Source: Prevotellaceae bacterium UBA4361 (GTDB lineage: Bacteria; Bacteroidota; Bacteroidia; Bacteroidales; Bacteroidaceae). From it: 64,000 nt of DNA. Below are positions 7,650-17,169 of this stretch, piece by piece. Location of the stretch: the NCBI GenBank assembly GCA_002393575.1, contig DGSN01000059.1, positions 1-64,000 on the forward strand. Direction: 5' to 3'. Both the position numbers and the translations under genes were made by a program. Under the pieces are notes generated by a model, which was given only the letters and a program-made list of their open reading frames with translations, was not told the origin of the DNA and did not search any database. The number at the start of each line of letters is the position of its first letter. Position 1 is the stretch's first letter.

Positions 7650-9158
7650 TTAGAATCGCAAGCCCAGTGTTGCCATCACCTGGCTACGATTATTGTTGAT
7701 TTCAGTTGGTTTCAAATCAACGTCGTCAAAGGCATAGAAGTCACCCTTCTGCGAATGGAGTTGGTAGGCAACATCCACGTATCCTCCCTTGAAACGATAA
7801 CCCACTCCGAGTGTGAAACGGTTGATGCCCTTCCAGTTTGTGTAATCCGTTTCAGTGAAAGGACTGCTGTAGGAAATCTGCTTGTAAGCTTGAGTCTTGT
7901 AAGGAGATGAAACGTGATTATATCCCAGACGGATGGCAAACTGGTCAACAGGCTTAAATTCAGCACCCACACGGATAGTATGCTGCGTTCTCAAGTCCTG
8001 TTTGATATTCTCGTTGACACCCATGAAGTAAGCCTCGTTCGTCCTGTCCATCGAGTTGTAGTGAGCAGTGCTGAAGTCCTCCAGCTCGTATGAAACACCA
8101 ATAGCAAACGACTTACCCACCGTGTGTCCCATGCTCACACCAAACCTCCACGGCGTACGGAAATGGTAACGATAAGGATCCGTAGATAAGGATTTCTGGA
8201 GCTTGTTCTCGTAATACAAACTGGCACCATTCACATCCTTCAGATTGTACCACGTTGGCGTGTGGACCGAAAGACCGATGCGGAAAGGCGATTCCTGGAT
8301 AGGTCGGATGATAGTACCCAACTTCACATTGAATCCATTACCCTTCGTTTCATACCAGTTGGTGATGTCATAAAAGTGGTTGTCAGCACCCATCTCGTAA
8401 TAATTCGACTCACGTTTAGAGTTCATGTCGTAACTGCCAATCGTCAAACCAAAGAAATACTGGTCGCTCACATTGAATGAGATGTTGAAATCAGCCTGCG
8501 AAGTAGAGCCGTAAGTGTGACGACGGTAATTCGCCTCCTTTGCAGGTTCTCCATCATAACGAAGAAACTTTCCAGAATCCTTGTCATACAAATCCAATAT
8601 AATACCCTCCTGCACAAGCTCACCCGTCTTGGCATCGTAGGCAGGAGCAGCCAAATCAGGCAAGAAGCCCCAGCTATCAGCTTCGTGAGCAGCATTCGCC
8701 ATGTCAGCAATTTGGAACGTCTGCGAAAAAGTGTTCGCAAGGTTCTGAATACCCAAGTTGGCATTGCCAAAACGATTGTGGCGCTTCACATAGTTGAAAC
8801 CGAAATTCAAATACTGCAACCCCCTTCGTCCTTTGTTCTCATAATCCATTGTGAAAACAACGCCAGCCTGGTCCCACGAAGCCCGACTGCTTTCATGGCC
8901 CATTTGCCCTTTTTCGTCCGTGAAAAGGCCACTGAAACTGAGAGCCACCTCAGGATGACGGAACAAACCGATACCAGCAGGGTTCGTACTCATGGTGGAG
9001 ATTTCTCCTCCCAAAGCATCGAGCGCACCGCCCATACCCACGAATCGAGCAGTACCGTTCAAGTCGCTGCTCGAAAAATTAGCAGCATCATATTGGTCTT
9101 GTGCCATTGCCGAGCCAGAAAACAACACTGCGGCAAGCAAATAATAAAATCTTCTCAT
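7650..9158 (-). CDS. FadL/OmpP1-family outer membrane transport protein
   Basis: 502 residues with signal peptide MRRFYYLLAAVLFSGSAMA-Q and an N-terminal segment (ARFVGMGGALDALGGEISTMSTNPAGIG) typical of the FadL/TodX/OmpP1 family, whose N-terminus plugs a 14-stranded barrel. The rest is rich in alternating aromatic and polar strands and ends in LGLRF, the terminal Phe expected of a BAM substrate. Family members move hydrophobic compounds across the outer membrane; Bacteroidetes members are often labelled hemin receptor without proof. The true ligand is unknown. The gene is followed by a good terminator. The upstream gene on the same strand ends 291 bp away across a repeat mosaic. Confidence 0.85.
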   Translation of the reverse strand: MRRFYYLLAAVLFSGSAMAQDQYDAANFSSSDLNGTARFVGMGGALDALGGEISTMSTNPAGIGLFRHPEVALSFSGLFTDEKGQMGHESSRASWDQAGVVFTMDYENKGRRGLQYLNFGFNYVKRHNRFGNANLGIQNLANTFSQTFQIADMANAAHEADSWGFLPDLAAPAYDAKTGELVQEGIILDLYDKDSGKFLRYDGEPAKEANYRRHTYGSTSQADFNISFNVSDQYFFGLTIGSYDMNSKRESNYYEMGADNHFYDITNWYETKGNGFNVKLGTIIRPIQESPFRIGLSVHTPTWYNLKDVNGASLYYENKLQKSLSTDPYRYHFRTPWRFGVSMGHTVGKSFAIGVSYELEDFSTAHYNSMDRTNEAYFMGVNENIKQDLRTQHTIRVGAEFKPVDQFAIRLGYNHVSSPYKTQAYKQISYSSPFTETDYTNWKGINRFTLGVGYRFKGGYVDVAYQLHSQKGDFYAFDDVDLKPTEINNNRSQVMATLGLRF

Positions 9159-9254
9159 CTATTATGTTAAGTTTTTGAGTTCTTGAGTTTTTGAGTTTTT
9201 AAGTTTAACGTGAAGCGTGAAGAGAAGTACAAAGTACAATTTACAAAGTACAAT

Positions 9255-9440
9255 CAGGGATTTAAAGGATTAAAGGGATTACCCTAAACCCTAAACACTA
9301 AACACAAGTCAGGGGGGTAAAGGATTTAGAAGGATTTTTTCCTCTCTATCCACTCCCCTCGCCTTTTGGAGAGGGGCTGGGGGTGAGGCTTTTTTTCACT
9401 TTTCACTCCCTCCCTCACAGGGAGGGTTGGGGTGGGTCCC
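9255..9440. repeat. Mosaic of dispersed repeat modules
   Basis: Includes two copies of a GGGATTTAAAGGATTTA-type word (from 9255 and 9311), then a module CACTCCCCTCGCC...GGGGCTGGGGGTGAGG (9351-9389) and a second module CTCCCTCACAGGGAGGG...GGTGGG (9406-9440). Versions of these modules recur inside uvrA and near 13.95-14.12, 19.7 and 57.2 kb. No ORF of interest in the spacer. Confidence 0.75.
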
Positions 9441-9449
9441 CCTTTTCTC

Positions 9450-10631
9450 TTACCTTCTTCCGCCGCCGCGAACGGCACCACCGCCGCCACCGCCACGACT
9501 GCCTCCACCGAAGCCGCCACCGCTGAAGCCACCGCCATACGAGCGGGAACCGCCACCATAACTGCCACCGACAGAACCCGACCTGCCGTAAGAGGACGGA
9601 GCCGTCGTTCTGTTCACTGACTGACTACTGCTGCGCGAACTGCTGCGCGATGAGTCGTAACGTGAAGAAGCACTGCTACGTGCCGATGCGGCACTGCTGC
9701 GTGAAATGGCCGACGTGCGTCCGTTGCCATTCACCATCGTCCTCTGGTTCGAACGGGAAGCACCCCTGCTGTATGCCGACGTGCGACCATCGCCACCCAT
9801 CGTTCTGCTTTGGTAAGCCGACGTGCGACCACCCGCGTTGCTCCTCGATGCATAGTCCGTTCGTCCCAACGCACGGTTCACAGCCGTAGTGCGCGACGTG
9901 TTAGTACCTCTGAATGAACCCCTGCCCGTAGCAGCGTTGCCACCGTTGGCAAGAGCACTCGTGCGAATCGTGCGACCGTGGTACACACTGCCACCGCGGT
10001 CGAAGCCACGTCCGTGATGGTACGAAATGCCCACGCAGTAACCCACGTGCCAACCAGGACCATAGCCCCAGTACGACCATGCATAACGGTAGCCGCCCCA
10101 TCCCCACATAGGACCATACCATGCGCGCCAAGGCGACCAGCCCCATCCGTAACCCCACGAGTAGAAGTAAGGGTCATAGAAGAAAGGGTCATAATAGTAA
10201 GGGTCGTAGAGATAGTCGTAAATGCCGTAGCCATACACCAAGTCCCAATAGTAAGGACTGCTCAATGCATAGATGCGAGGCGTGTGGAAGCGGAGCAGAC
10301 GGCGGGAGAAGCGATAGTAGTTCTCCTCGTCATCAACGTCGATGGAGTCAACCCTTTCCACCACACCATCCCTGCTGCCGTATCCGCCACCCGTCTGGTA
10401 GCTGTCCGACGAGTAGCTGCCAGCATAGCCAGCCGACATGTTGCGGCGGTTATACTCATCCTCATCCCGAGCATTCGTGTTATACACCTCGATGTCGTTG
10501 GAACGCACCGAGGAAGCACCAGCCGAGGTTTTCGCTGCCTTACGCGAAGGAGAGAAATAAAGGTCGTCGTCCTGAGCCATCATGAAGAGGGGAGCAGAAA
10601 GAACGAGCGCCATCAAAAGAAGTCTTTTCAT
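9450..10631 (-). CDS. Secreted Gly/Ser/Arg/Tyr-rich low-complexity protein
   Basis: 393 residues; no family recognised. Signal peptide MKRLLLMALVLSAPLFMMAQ. Residues about 20-110 are polar and acidic. Residues about 125-205 are extraordinarily Tyr/Trp/Gly-rich (YGYGIYDYLYDPYYYDPFF then WGYGWGWSPW). From about 210 comes a basic Ser/Arg/Gly tail with an imperfect repeat built around GRTSAYS (GRTSAYQSRTMGGD, GRTSAYSRGASRSN, GRTSAISRSS), ending in GGG-rich sequence and RR. It has few Cys residues and no membrane span after the signal. The composition suggests an intrinsically disordered, self-associating envelope protein, but that is inference. The gene ends directly beside the repeat mosaic. Confidence 0.7.
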   Translation of the reverse strand: MKRLLLMALVLSAPLFMMAQDDDLYFSPSRKAAKTSAGASSVRSNDIEVYNTNARDEDEYNRRNMSAGYAGSYSSDSYQTGGGYGSRDGVVERVDSIDVDDEENYYRFSRRLLRFHTPRIYALSSPYYWDLVYGYGIYDYLYDPYYYDPFFYDPYFYSWGYGWGWSPWRAWYGPMWGWGGYRYAWSYWGYGPGWHVGYCVGISYHHGRGFDRGGSVYHGRTIRTSALANGGNAATGRGSFRGTNTSRTTAVNRALGRTDYASRSNAGGRTSAYQSRTMGGDGRTSAYSRGASRSNQRTMVNGNGRTSAISRSSAASARSSASSRYDSSRSSSRSSSQSVNRTTAPSSYGRSGSVGGSYGGGSRSYGGGFSGGGFGGGSRGGGGGGAVRGGGRR

Positions 10632-10675
10632 ATCCTTTGTCTTGTTAAGTTAATAGTTCAAACTTGTTAAACTCT

Positions 10676-10740
10676 AAACGTGAAGCGTGAAGCGTGAAGA
10701 GTGAAGCGATAAGAGTAACTTCGCTAAACGCTAAACGTTT
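10676..10740. repeat. GTGAAGCGTGAAG-type dispersed repeat
   Basis: Runs of GTGAAGCGTGAAGAG and CGCTAAACGCTAAACG words, as also seen near 3.0, 16.98, 17.13, 19.66, 22.17 and 28.07 kb. It lies in the 420-bp spacer between the divergent low-complexity gene and uvrA. The remaining spacer (10741-11000) shows no gene. Confidence 0.6.
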
Positions 10741-11009
10741 TTCACTTGCTTTCACACGAAACGATGCTTGCAGCGAGAGCTTGCACATCATTTCGGGTGC
10801 AAAATTACCACGAATCCAACAAAGGAAATATGGGTTTTCCCTATTCCGGCATAGGAATTTCCCTAAAAAGCCTCCCAAGGCCAATATGCTCAGATGAATG
10901 AGTACCAGGAAAAAACTTGAGCATGAGGTTTTGAGAACAGGACATTCCTTTTCCGATACTTTTCTCTGAATTCCCCCCTGCCCATGCATTCGATTTCACA
11001 TTTTCTTGC

Positions 11010-11017
11010 TATCTTTG
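11010..11017 (+). promoter_or_regulatory. Putative -7 box (TATCTTTG) for uvrA
   Basis: TATCTTTG matches TAnnTTTG and lies 34 bp before the uvrA ATG. No convincing -33 box. No LexA-like palindrome seen by eye. Confidence 0.5.
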
Positions 11018-11051
11018 CAAAATCATCATAGAAAAAACGTAACAGCCAATC

Positions 11052-13952
11052 ATGGATGACAGCATCAAGATAAGGGGAGCGAGGGTGAACAACCTGAAGA
11101 ATGTGAGCCTTGAGATTCCCCGCAACAAGTTTGTTGTGGTGACAGGTGTGAGCGGAAGCGGTAAGTCGTCGCTTGCCTTCGACACGCTCTATGCGGAGGG
11201 GCAGCGTCGCTACGTGGAGAGCCTATCCACGTACGCGCGCCAGTTTCTGGGCAGGATGAACAAGCCTGAGTGCGACTTCATCGAGGGCATCCCCCCTTCC
11301 ATCGCCATCGAGCAGAAGGTGATTGCCCGCAATCCCCGTTCCACGGTGGGCACTTCGACGGAAATCTACGACTACCTGCGTATGCTCTTTGCGCGGGTGG
11401 GACACACGTTTTCGCCGGTGAGCGGCATGGAGGTGAAGAAGCAGTCGGTGGAGGACGTGGTCGATTGCATGTTGTCGCACAAGGAGGGCACTCGCTTCCT
11501 CTTGCTGAGTCCGCTGCGGGTGGTCGAGGGCAGGACGCGTGAAGAGCAGTTGGACATCTATGCGAAGGAGGGGTTCAGCCGTGTGGAAGTGGACGGGGTG
11601 TTGCAGACGCTGCCTCTCGGGACGGCTCTTCGGGCTGACGCGGAAGTGAACTTGGTGGTTGACCGCCTGATGGTGAAGGACGACAAGCCGACGGTGAGCC
11701 GCCTGATGGATTCCACCCGGACGGCCTTGTATGAGGGCAACGAGACGTGCATGCTGAAATTCGTGCCTACGCCTGGTGTGTTCGAAGTGGCTGAGCCTGA
11801 GGTGCATGTGTTCTCGATGAAGTTCGAAGCGGACGGCATGGCTTTCGAGGAACCGACCGACCAGCTCTTTTCGTTCAATTCTCCAGCTGGTGCTTGCCCC
11901 GAATGTGAGGGCTTTGGCCGAATCATCGGTATCGACGAGCATTTGGTGATTCCGAATCAGGAGTTGAGCATTTACGACGGTGCGGTGATGTGCTGGCGGG
12001 GCGAAAAGATGGGAGAATGGAAGAAGGAGTTCATGCGCCGAGCGGCGAAATATGATTTTCCCGTGTTTGCTCCATACTACGAGCTTTCTCAGGAACAGAG
12101 GGACTTGCTCTGGCATGGTGACGGCTCGTACCCGATGGAGCAAAGCGTGTGTATTGATGCTTTCTTCGAGATGCTTCGCCAGAACCAATATAAGATACAA
12201 TACCGCGTGATGCTGGCTCGCTACCGTGGCAAGACGGTCTGTCCCGTTTGTCATGGTTCGCGCCTGAGGAAGGAGGCCAGCTATGTAAAGGTGGGAGGAA
12301 TGACGATTGAGGAACTGGTAGAAATGCCTGTCAGCGACTTGGGGAAATGGTTTGGCAAGCTCACACTTCCGAAGCATGACGAGCGTGTGGCTGGCCGTCT
12401 ACTGACGGAGATACGTAGCCGATTGCGGTTCATGATGGATGTGGGCTTAGGCTATCTCACGCTAAACCGTCTAAGCAATACACTGTCGGGCGGTGAGAGC
12501 CAGCGCATCAATCTGGCTACGAGCCTGGGTAGCAGTCTTGTGGGTTCGCTCTACATCCTCGACGAGCCGAGCATTGGCTTGCATTCGCGCGACACGCACC
12601 AGCTCATCGGTGTGCTGAAGGAACTGCAGGCATTGGGCAACACGGTGGTGGTGGTGGAGCATGACGAGGACATCATGCGCGCTGCCGACTACATCATCGA
12701 CATGGGTCCCGACGCGGGACGATTAGGCGGAGAGGTGGTGTGGCAAGGGAACTTGATGGAAATGAAGAATGAAAGCCTCACCCCCAACCCAGACCCCTCC
12801 AGCTCCCCTGTGAGGGGAGAGAAGGGCGAGGGGAGCAGAATGGAGAATCATGGAAATGGCTCTTCTTCCTACACGCTGCAATTCCTTACGCATCAGGACA
12901 CGATTCCTGTTCCTTCTTCTCGTCGTGCTTGGAACAACTACATCGAGGTGAAGGGTGCGAGGGAGAATAACCTGAAGGGGATTGACGTGAAATTCCCGCT
13001 GAATGTGATGACCGTGGTAACGGGTGTGAGCGGTAGCGGAAAGAGTACGCTGGTGAGGGATGTGCTGTACCGTGCGTTGAAGCAGCATTTCGACGAGGTG
13101 ACTGACCGCCCAGGTCAATTCTCGAAGCTGGAGGGCGATGTGGACATGATCAAGAAGGTGGATTTCGTTGACCAGAATCCTATTGGTACTTCGTCGCGGA
13201 GTAATCCTGTCACTTATATCGGTGCTTACGATGAAATCCGCAAGTTGATGGCGGACCAACAGCTGTCGCACCAGATGAACTATACTCCTGCTTTCTTTTC
13301 GTTCAATGCTGAAGGTGGACGTTGCGAGGAATGCAAGGGTGAAGGGACTGTGACTATCGAGATGCAGTTTATGAACGACTTGGTGCTGGAGTGTGAATCC
13401 TGCCACGGTAAGCGTTTCAAGCGGGACATCCTTGAAGTAAAATTTGAGGGGATGAACATTTACGACATTCTCAACATGACGGTAAACCAGGCTGTGGAAT
13501 TTTTCACGGCTCACAAGAAGCGCAAGATTGTGGGGAAGTTGCGTCCGCTGCAGGACGTGGGTCTGGGCTATCTGAAGTTGGGACAACCTTCCTCTACGCT
13601 GTCTGGGGGTGAGAACCAACGCGTGAAGCTGGCTTACTATTTGAGTCAGGAAAAGACGGTGCCAACGCTCTTCATCTTCGACGAACCGACCACGGGCTTG
13701 CATTTCCACGACATCAAGCGGCTGCTCAGTGCCTTCGATGCGCTCATCAGCCGTGGGCACTCCGTTCTCATTATTGAGCACAACTTGGAAATCATCAAAT
13801 GTGCTGACTACGTCATCGACCTTGGTCCTGAAGGTGGTGCGGGTGGTGGCCATCTGATGGTGTGCGGCACTCCCGAGGTGGTGGCAAAGGAAGCTGCCAG
13901 CTATACGGGACAGTATTTGAAGGAAAAATTAAAAGACCCTCACCAACTATAG
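11052..13952 (+). CDS. uvrA: Excinuclease ABC subunit UvrA
   Basis: 966 residues; damage-recognition ATPase of nucleotide excision repair. Walker [10 protein letters not shown] at 32-40, signature LSGGESQRI and Walker [12 protein letters not shown] in the first half; [18 protein letters not shown] and [11 protein letters not shown] in the second. Zinc ligands: ACPECEGFG and CPVCHG are present centrally and CEECKG...CESCHG in the second half. The usual CPxCG sites are replaced by FSPVSG near residue 120 and by FEADG near residue 260, a form I associate with Bacteroidetes UvrA. Residues about 574-596, between the two ATPase halves, are encoded by a dispersed intergenic repeat. The reading frame stays open through it, so the gene is presumably functional. 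Confidence 0.93.
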   Translation: MDDSIKIRGARVNNLKNVSLEIPRNKFVVVTGVSGSGKSSLAFDTLYAEGQRRYVESLSTYARQFLGRMNKPECDFIEGIPPSIAIEQKVIARNPRSTVGTSTEIYDYLRMLFARVGHTFSPVSGMEVKKQSVEDVVDCMLSHKEGTRFLLLSPLRVVEGRTREEQLDIYAKEGFSRVEVDGVLQTLPLGTALRADAEVNLVVDRLMVKDDKPTVSRLMDSTRTALYEGNETCMLKFVPTPGVFEVAEPEVHVFSMKFEADGMAFEEPTDQLFSFNSPAGACPECEGFGRIIGIDEHLVIPNQELSIYDGAVMCWRGEKMGEWKKEFMRRAAKYDFPVFAPYYELSQEQRDLLWHGDGSYPMEQSVCIDAFFEMLRQNQYKIQYRVMLARYRGKTVCPVCHGSRLRKEASYVKVGGMTIEELVEMPVSDLGKWFGKLTLPKHDERVAGRLLTEIRSRLRFMMDVGLGYLTLNRLSNTLSGGESQRINLATSLGSSLVGSLYILDEPSIGLHSRDTHQLIGVLKELQALGNTVVVVEHDEDIMRAADYIIDMGPDAGRLGGEVVWQGNLMEMKNESLTPNPDPSSSPVRGEKGEGSRMENHGNGSSSYTLQFLTHQDTIPVPSSRRAWNNYIEVKGARENNLKGIDVKFPLNVMTVVTGVSGSGKSTLVRDVLYRALKQHFDEVTDRPGQFSKLEGDVDMIKKVDFVDQNPIGTSSRSNPVTYIGAYDEIRKLMADQQLSHQMNYTPAFFSFNAEGGRCEECKGEGTVTIEMQFMNDLVLECESCHGKRFKRDILEVKFEGMNIYDILNMTVNQAVEFFTAHKKRKIVGKLRPLQDVGLGYLKLGQPSSTLSGGENQRVKLAYYLSQEKTVPTLFIFDEPTTGLHFHDIKRLLSAFDALISRGHSVLIIEHNLEIIKCADYVIDLGPEGGAGGGHLMVCGTPEVVAKEAASYTGQYLKEKLKDPHQL
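12759..12840. repeat. Dispersed repeat module inside the uvrA coding region
   Basis: Contains ATGAAGAATGAA, then AAAGCCTCACCCCCAACCC, TCCCCTGTGAGGGGAG and GGGCGAGGGGAG. These blocks match, in inverse orientation, the intergenic module at 9351-9400, which reads AAAGCCTCACCCCCAGCCC and GGCGAGGGGAG on the minus strand. Read in frame it encodes a Pro/Ser/Gly/Glu-rich linker. Confidence 0.75.
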
Positions 13953-14117
13953 ACCCACCCCAACCCTCCCTGTGAGGGAGGGAGTATATACCTCTCCAGC
14001 CCCTCCCAACCTCCCTCAAGGGGAGGAGAAGCCGTTCGGATGGTTATTTCCTCCCCCTTGGGGGAGCTGAAGGGGGCTGGGTGACTACTTCCTCCCTCAC
14101 AGGGAGGGTTGGGGTGT
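13953..14117. repeat. Cluster of G/C-rich dispersed modules
   Basis: Starts one base after the uvrA stop. It holds an inverted CCACCCCAACCCTCCC module, a CTCCCAACCTCCCTC module, a CCCCCTTGGGGGAGC module and a forward CTCCCTCACAGGGAGGG module. The outer two are inverted copies and could pair. It fills the spacer before the M64 gene. Confidence 0.75.
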
Positions 14118-14142
14118 TTTTTCACTATTCACTTTTATCATT

Positions 14143-15474
14143 ATGTTACGAATCATTATTTCTTTAGTCATTGTTTTCTTGTGCCAAAGTGCTTCGGCAC
14201 AGAAATTTTCGGAATGGTTCGAAGATAACACACTTCGACTCGACTATGTGTTTGCTGGCGATAGTGCCCAAGCAGAGATTTTCTTCGAACAAGCATTCAA
14301 GCAGAAGCAATGGGCTGGCAGGAAATGCCGCCTCTCTGAAATGTATCAACGCGGTAACGGACAAGTGCGTGTGTATGAGAAAGGCACGGACCATGTCCTT
14401 TACTGCAATTCCTTCTCTACGCTGTTCCAGGAATGGCAAGCCACTGAAGAAGCCACACGGGTGAAAAAGTGCTTCGAGTGTTCCTACCTTGTGCCATTCC
14501 CAAAGAAACCTGTCGATATTTGCATCACGCTCACCGACTTCCATAACCGAGTGACAGCGGAACTTCGCCATACTATCGACCCAAGCGACATTCTCATCCG
14601 TCCTGTGGGTGACAATTGCATACCTTATAAATATATATGGCGTGGTGGTGACATCACGTCCTGCATCGACCTTGCATTTGTGGCAGAAGGCTACACTGCC
14701 GACCAGATGGACAAGTTCTACAACGACGTGCAACGTGCTACAGATGCCATCTTCTCGTTCGAGCCTTTCACTTCGCTGAAGAACCGTTTCAACATCGTTG
14801 CTGTGGCATCGCCTTCCACAGATGCAGGACCTTGCATTCCACGCATGGGGCAGTGGAAGAGAAGTGCAGTGAACACGCATTACGACACATTCTATTCCGA
14901 CCGCTACCTAATGACCAGCGAGATTCACCGCCTCTACGACCTGCTCAGCGGAGTGCCATTCGAGAACGTCTTCGTTCTTGTCAATTCACCTACCTACGGA
15001 GGCGGAGGCATCTATAACCAGGTGACAGTGGCAACCACCGACCACTCCACGTTTCGTGAAATAGTCGTCCATGAATTCGGACATGGATATGCTGGATTGG
15101 CAGATGAATACTTCTACGACGATCAATACACAACCATGTATCCTGCCGACACGGAGCCATGGGAAAAGAACCTGACGACGCTCGTCGATTTCCAGAGCAA
15201 ATGGGCAGACCTCGTGCCGAAGAAAACTCCTGTACCTACTCCTCCAAATCCGAAAGTACCTAACTTCAAAACTGCAAAAACAGCCAAAGAACTGAAAAGA
15301 ATCAACGATGCCACACAGGTGGTGGGTGTGTTCGAAGGAGGAGGCTATCAATCGAAAGGAGTCTATCGCCCCGCACAAGAATGCCGCATGAAAATCAATG
15401 AAGTGGAAGATTTCTGCCCTGTCTGCAATCGTACCATTCGTCAGATAACCGACTTCTACACCGCACATGAATAA
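14143..15474 (+). CDS. Secreted M64-family (IgA peptidase-like) metallopeptidase
   Basis: 443 residues with signal peptide MLRIIISLVIVFLCQSASA-Q. The zinc site HEFGH (His310, Glu311, His314) continues as GYAGLADEYFY, the extended M64 motif in which an acidic residue is the likely third ligand. Residues 20-150 match the N-terminal beta domain of M64 proteins. The founding member cleaves human IgA, but most Bacteroidales members have no known substrate, so an IgA target should not be assumed. Length is normal for the family. The 3' end overlaps cobQ by 8 bp, so translation of the two may be coupled although their functions look unrelated. Confidence 0.87.
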   Translation: MLRIIISLVIVFLCQSASAQKFSEWFEDNTLRLDYVFAGDSAQAEIFFEQAFKQKQWAGRKCRLSEMYQRGNGQVRVYEKGTDHVLYCNSFSTLFQEWQATEEATRVKKCFECSYLVPFPKKPVDICITLTDFHNRVTAELRHTIDPSDILIRPVGDNCIPYKYIWRGGDITSCIDLAFVAEGYTADQMDKFYNDVQRATDAIFSFEPFTSLKNRFNIVAVASPSTDAGPCIPRMGQWKRSAVNTHYDTFYSDRYLMTSEIHRLYDLLSGVPFENVFVLVNSPTYGGGGIYNQVTVATTDHSTFREIVVHEFGHGYAGLADEYFYDDQYTTMYPADTEPWEKNLTTLVDFQSKWADLVPKKTPVPTPPNPKVPNFKTAKTAKELKRINDATQVVGVFEGGGYQSKGVYRPAQECRMKINEVEDFCPVCNRTIRQITDFYTAHE

Positions 15475-16966
15475 AACTCCAGCAACGAACCCGCCATGCA
15501 CCGTTTCCCTCTCCCCTCTCATGCTTGTTGGCACGGGGAGCGACGTGGGAAAGAGCATTATCGCCACGGCTTTCTGTCGCATATTTCTGCAAGATGGCTA
15601 CCATCCCGCTCCTTTCAAGGCACAGAACATGGCTCTGAACAGCTATGCCACCTCCGACGGATTGGAAATAGGCAGAGCACAAGCCGTGCAGGCAGAAGCA
15701 GCAGGAGTTCCTTGCGAAACAGACATGAACCCCCTGCTGCTGAAACCCAATTCCGACCATAGTTCGCAAGTGATACTCAACGGAAAGCCCATCGGCAACC
15801 AGAGCGCAAGAGACTATTTCAGGAAGCAGGGACGCGAAGAGCTACGGCAAGCCGTTCATGCAGCATTCGACAGGCTTTCCCAGCGTTTCAACCCCATCGT
15901 CATGGAGGGCGCAGGAAGCATAGCCGAAATCAACTTGAGAGACGTTGACATCGTCAACATGTCGATGGCACAACACGCTCAAGCCAGCGTGATACTCGTT
16001 GCCGACATCGAAAGAGGAGGAGTGTTTGCTTCCGTTTACGGCACCCTCTCCTTGCTCATTCCCGAAGAAAGGCAACTCGTGAAAGGCATTATCATCAACA
16101 AGTTCAGGGGAGACATGAGTCTTTTCGATGAAGGGCGAAAAATGCTCGAACAGCTCTGTGGCATCCCTGTTTTAGGCGTACTTCCCTACTTCACCGATAT
16201 TCACATCGAGGAAGAAGACTCCTTGTCGCTCGAAAAGAAACAAAGCCAAGCAGCAACCCATAGCGGAAAAGTCGAAATCGTCGTAGTGCTGCTGCGGCAC
16301 ATATCCAACTTCACCGACTTCGACTCCTTGGAGCGCGACCCCCGCGTCCATCTGTATTATTCCAACAACACCGAAGAAATCCAGAAAGCTGACATCGTCA
16401 TCATACCAGGCTCAAAGAGTACGATCCCCGACCTGATGGAGCTACGAAACAATGGCTGCTCACAAGCCATCCTACAAGCCCACCACGACGGAAAGACAGT
16501 GATAGGCATTTGCGGAGGATACCAGATGATGGGCGAAGAAATCATCGACCCCCACCACGTAGAAAGCACCATTGAACGTATGCCAGGACTGGGACTGCTC
16601 CCCATCATCACCACCCTGAGCCAAGAGAAGCGCACCGTACAAGTAGAGTTTGAGTACAAGGACGAACTGTGCAAGGGGTATGAAATCCACACAGGCACCA
16701 GCGTCGGAAGAGAAGACCGAAAAGCCCACAGAACCTACCATCGTTCCCCAAAATGCTGGGGCACATACATTCATGGCATCTTAGACAACCCCGCAGTCAT
16801 CGAAGACATATTGTCACCCTTCGCCCCATCGCAGCCAACCCTCTCCGAACCGTTCGACTACCCAAGCTACAAACAAACGCAATACAACCATCTCGCCACA
16901 CTGGTACGCCAAAACGTGGACATGGACAAAGTGTATGAAATATTGAAAATTAAAAATGAAAAGTGA
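15467..16966 (+). CDS. cobQ: Cobyric acid synthase CobQ
   Basis: 499 residues. Cytoplasmic enzyme that amidates adenosylcobyrinic acid a,c-diamide at four positions using glutamine and ATP. N-terminal dethiobiotin-synthetase-like ATPase: VGTGSDVGKS P-loop, APFKAQNMALNS, and EGAGSIAEINLRD. C-terminal glutamine amidotransferase with nucleophile in GICGGYQMMG and His in YIHGILDN. Start ATG overlaps the M64 gene by 8 bp. No other cobalamin gene is in the window and I see no cobalamin riboswitch upstream; the gene may serve corrinoid salvage or belong to a pathway encoded elsewhere. Confidence 0.93.
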   Translation: MNKTPATNPPCTVSLSPLMLVGTGSDVGKSIIATAFCRIFLQDGYHPAPFKAQNMALNSYATSDGLEIGRAQAVQAEAAGVPCETDMNPLLLKPNSDHSSQVILNGKPIGNQSARDYFRKQGREELRQAVHAAFDRLSQRFNPIVMEGAGSIAEINLRDVDIVNMSMAQHAQASVILVADIERGGVFASVYGTLSLLIPEERQLVKGIIINKFRGDMSLFDEGRKMLEQLCGIPVLGVLPYFTDIHIEEEDSLSLEKKQSQAATHSGKVEIVVVLLRHISNFTDFDSLERDPRVHLYYSNNTEEIQKADIVIIPGSKSTIPDLMELRNNGCSQAILQAHHDGKTVIGICGGYQMMGEEIIDPHHVESTIERMPGLGLLPIITTLSQEKRTVQVEFEYKDELCKGYEIHTGTSVGREDRKAHRTYHRSPKCWGTYIHGILDNPAVIEDILSPFAPSQPTLSEPFDYPSYKQTQYNHLATLVRQNVDMDKVYEILKIKNEK

Positions 16967-17003
16967 AAAGTGCCATCCGGCTCTATCGCTTCACGTTAAA
17001 TAT

Positions 17004-17127
17004 AACAACGGAAAAAACGGAAATTTTTCAGAAAAACGGAAATTTTTGTTTTTTTCTATGAAATCATCAGATGAAACGAAAAACCACATTTTCCGTTTTT
17101 CCGTTCTTTTCCGTTTTTTCCGTTGTT
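17004..17127. repeat. 124-bp palindromic element flanked by 14-bp direct repeats
   Basis: A perfect 20-bp inverted repeat: 17004-17023 with 17108-17127, both made of AACGGAAAAAACGG-type sequence. Further ACGGAAA/TTTCCGT words lie inside. Direct copies of CGCTTCACGTTAAA flank it at 16987-17000 and 17133-17146, as if the element had entered a pre-existing repeat. Confidence 0.8.
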
Positions 17128-17169
17128 CTTCACGCTTCACGTTAAACTTAAAAACTCAAAAACTTAACA

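Noticed and set aside
10645..10989. 114-codon minus-strand frame upstream of the low-complexity protein
   Set aside because: Made mostly of dispersed repeat sequence (SLFTLHAS type) and lies across a promoter region; no homology seen.
11223..13853. Long open frames antisense to uvrA (384 and 376 codons)
   Set aside because: They mirror a well-supported gene, are rich in His/Arg/Leu as expected from antisense of its codons, and show no domain or start signal.
15467..15480. Cobalamin riboswitch upstream of cobQ
   Set aside because: cobQ overlaps the preceding gene, and no B12-box-like sequence was found in the spacer before the M64 gene.
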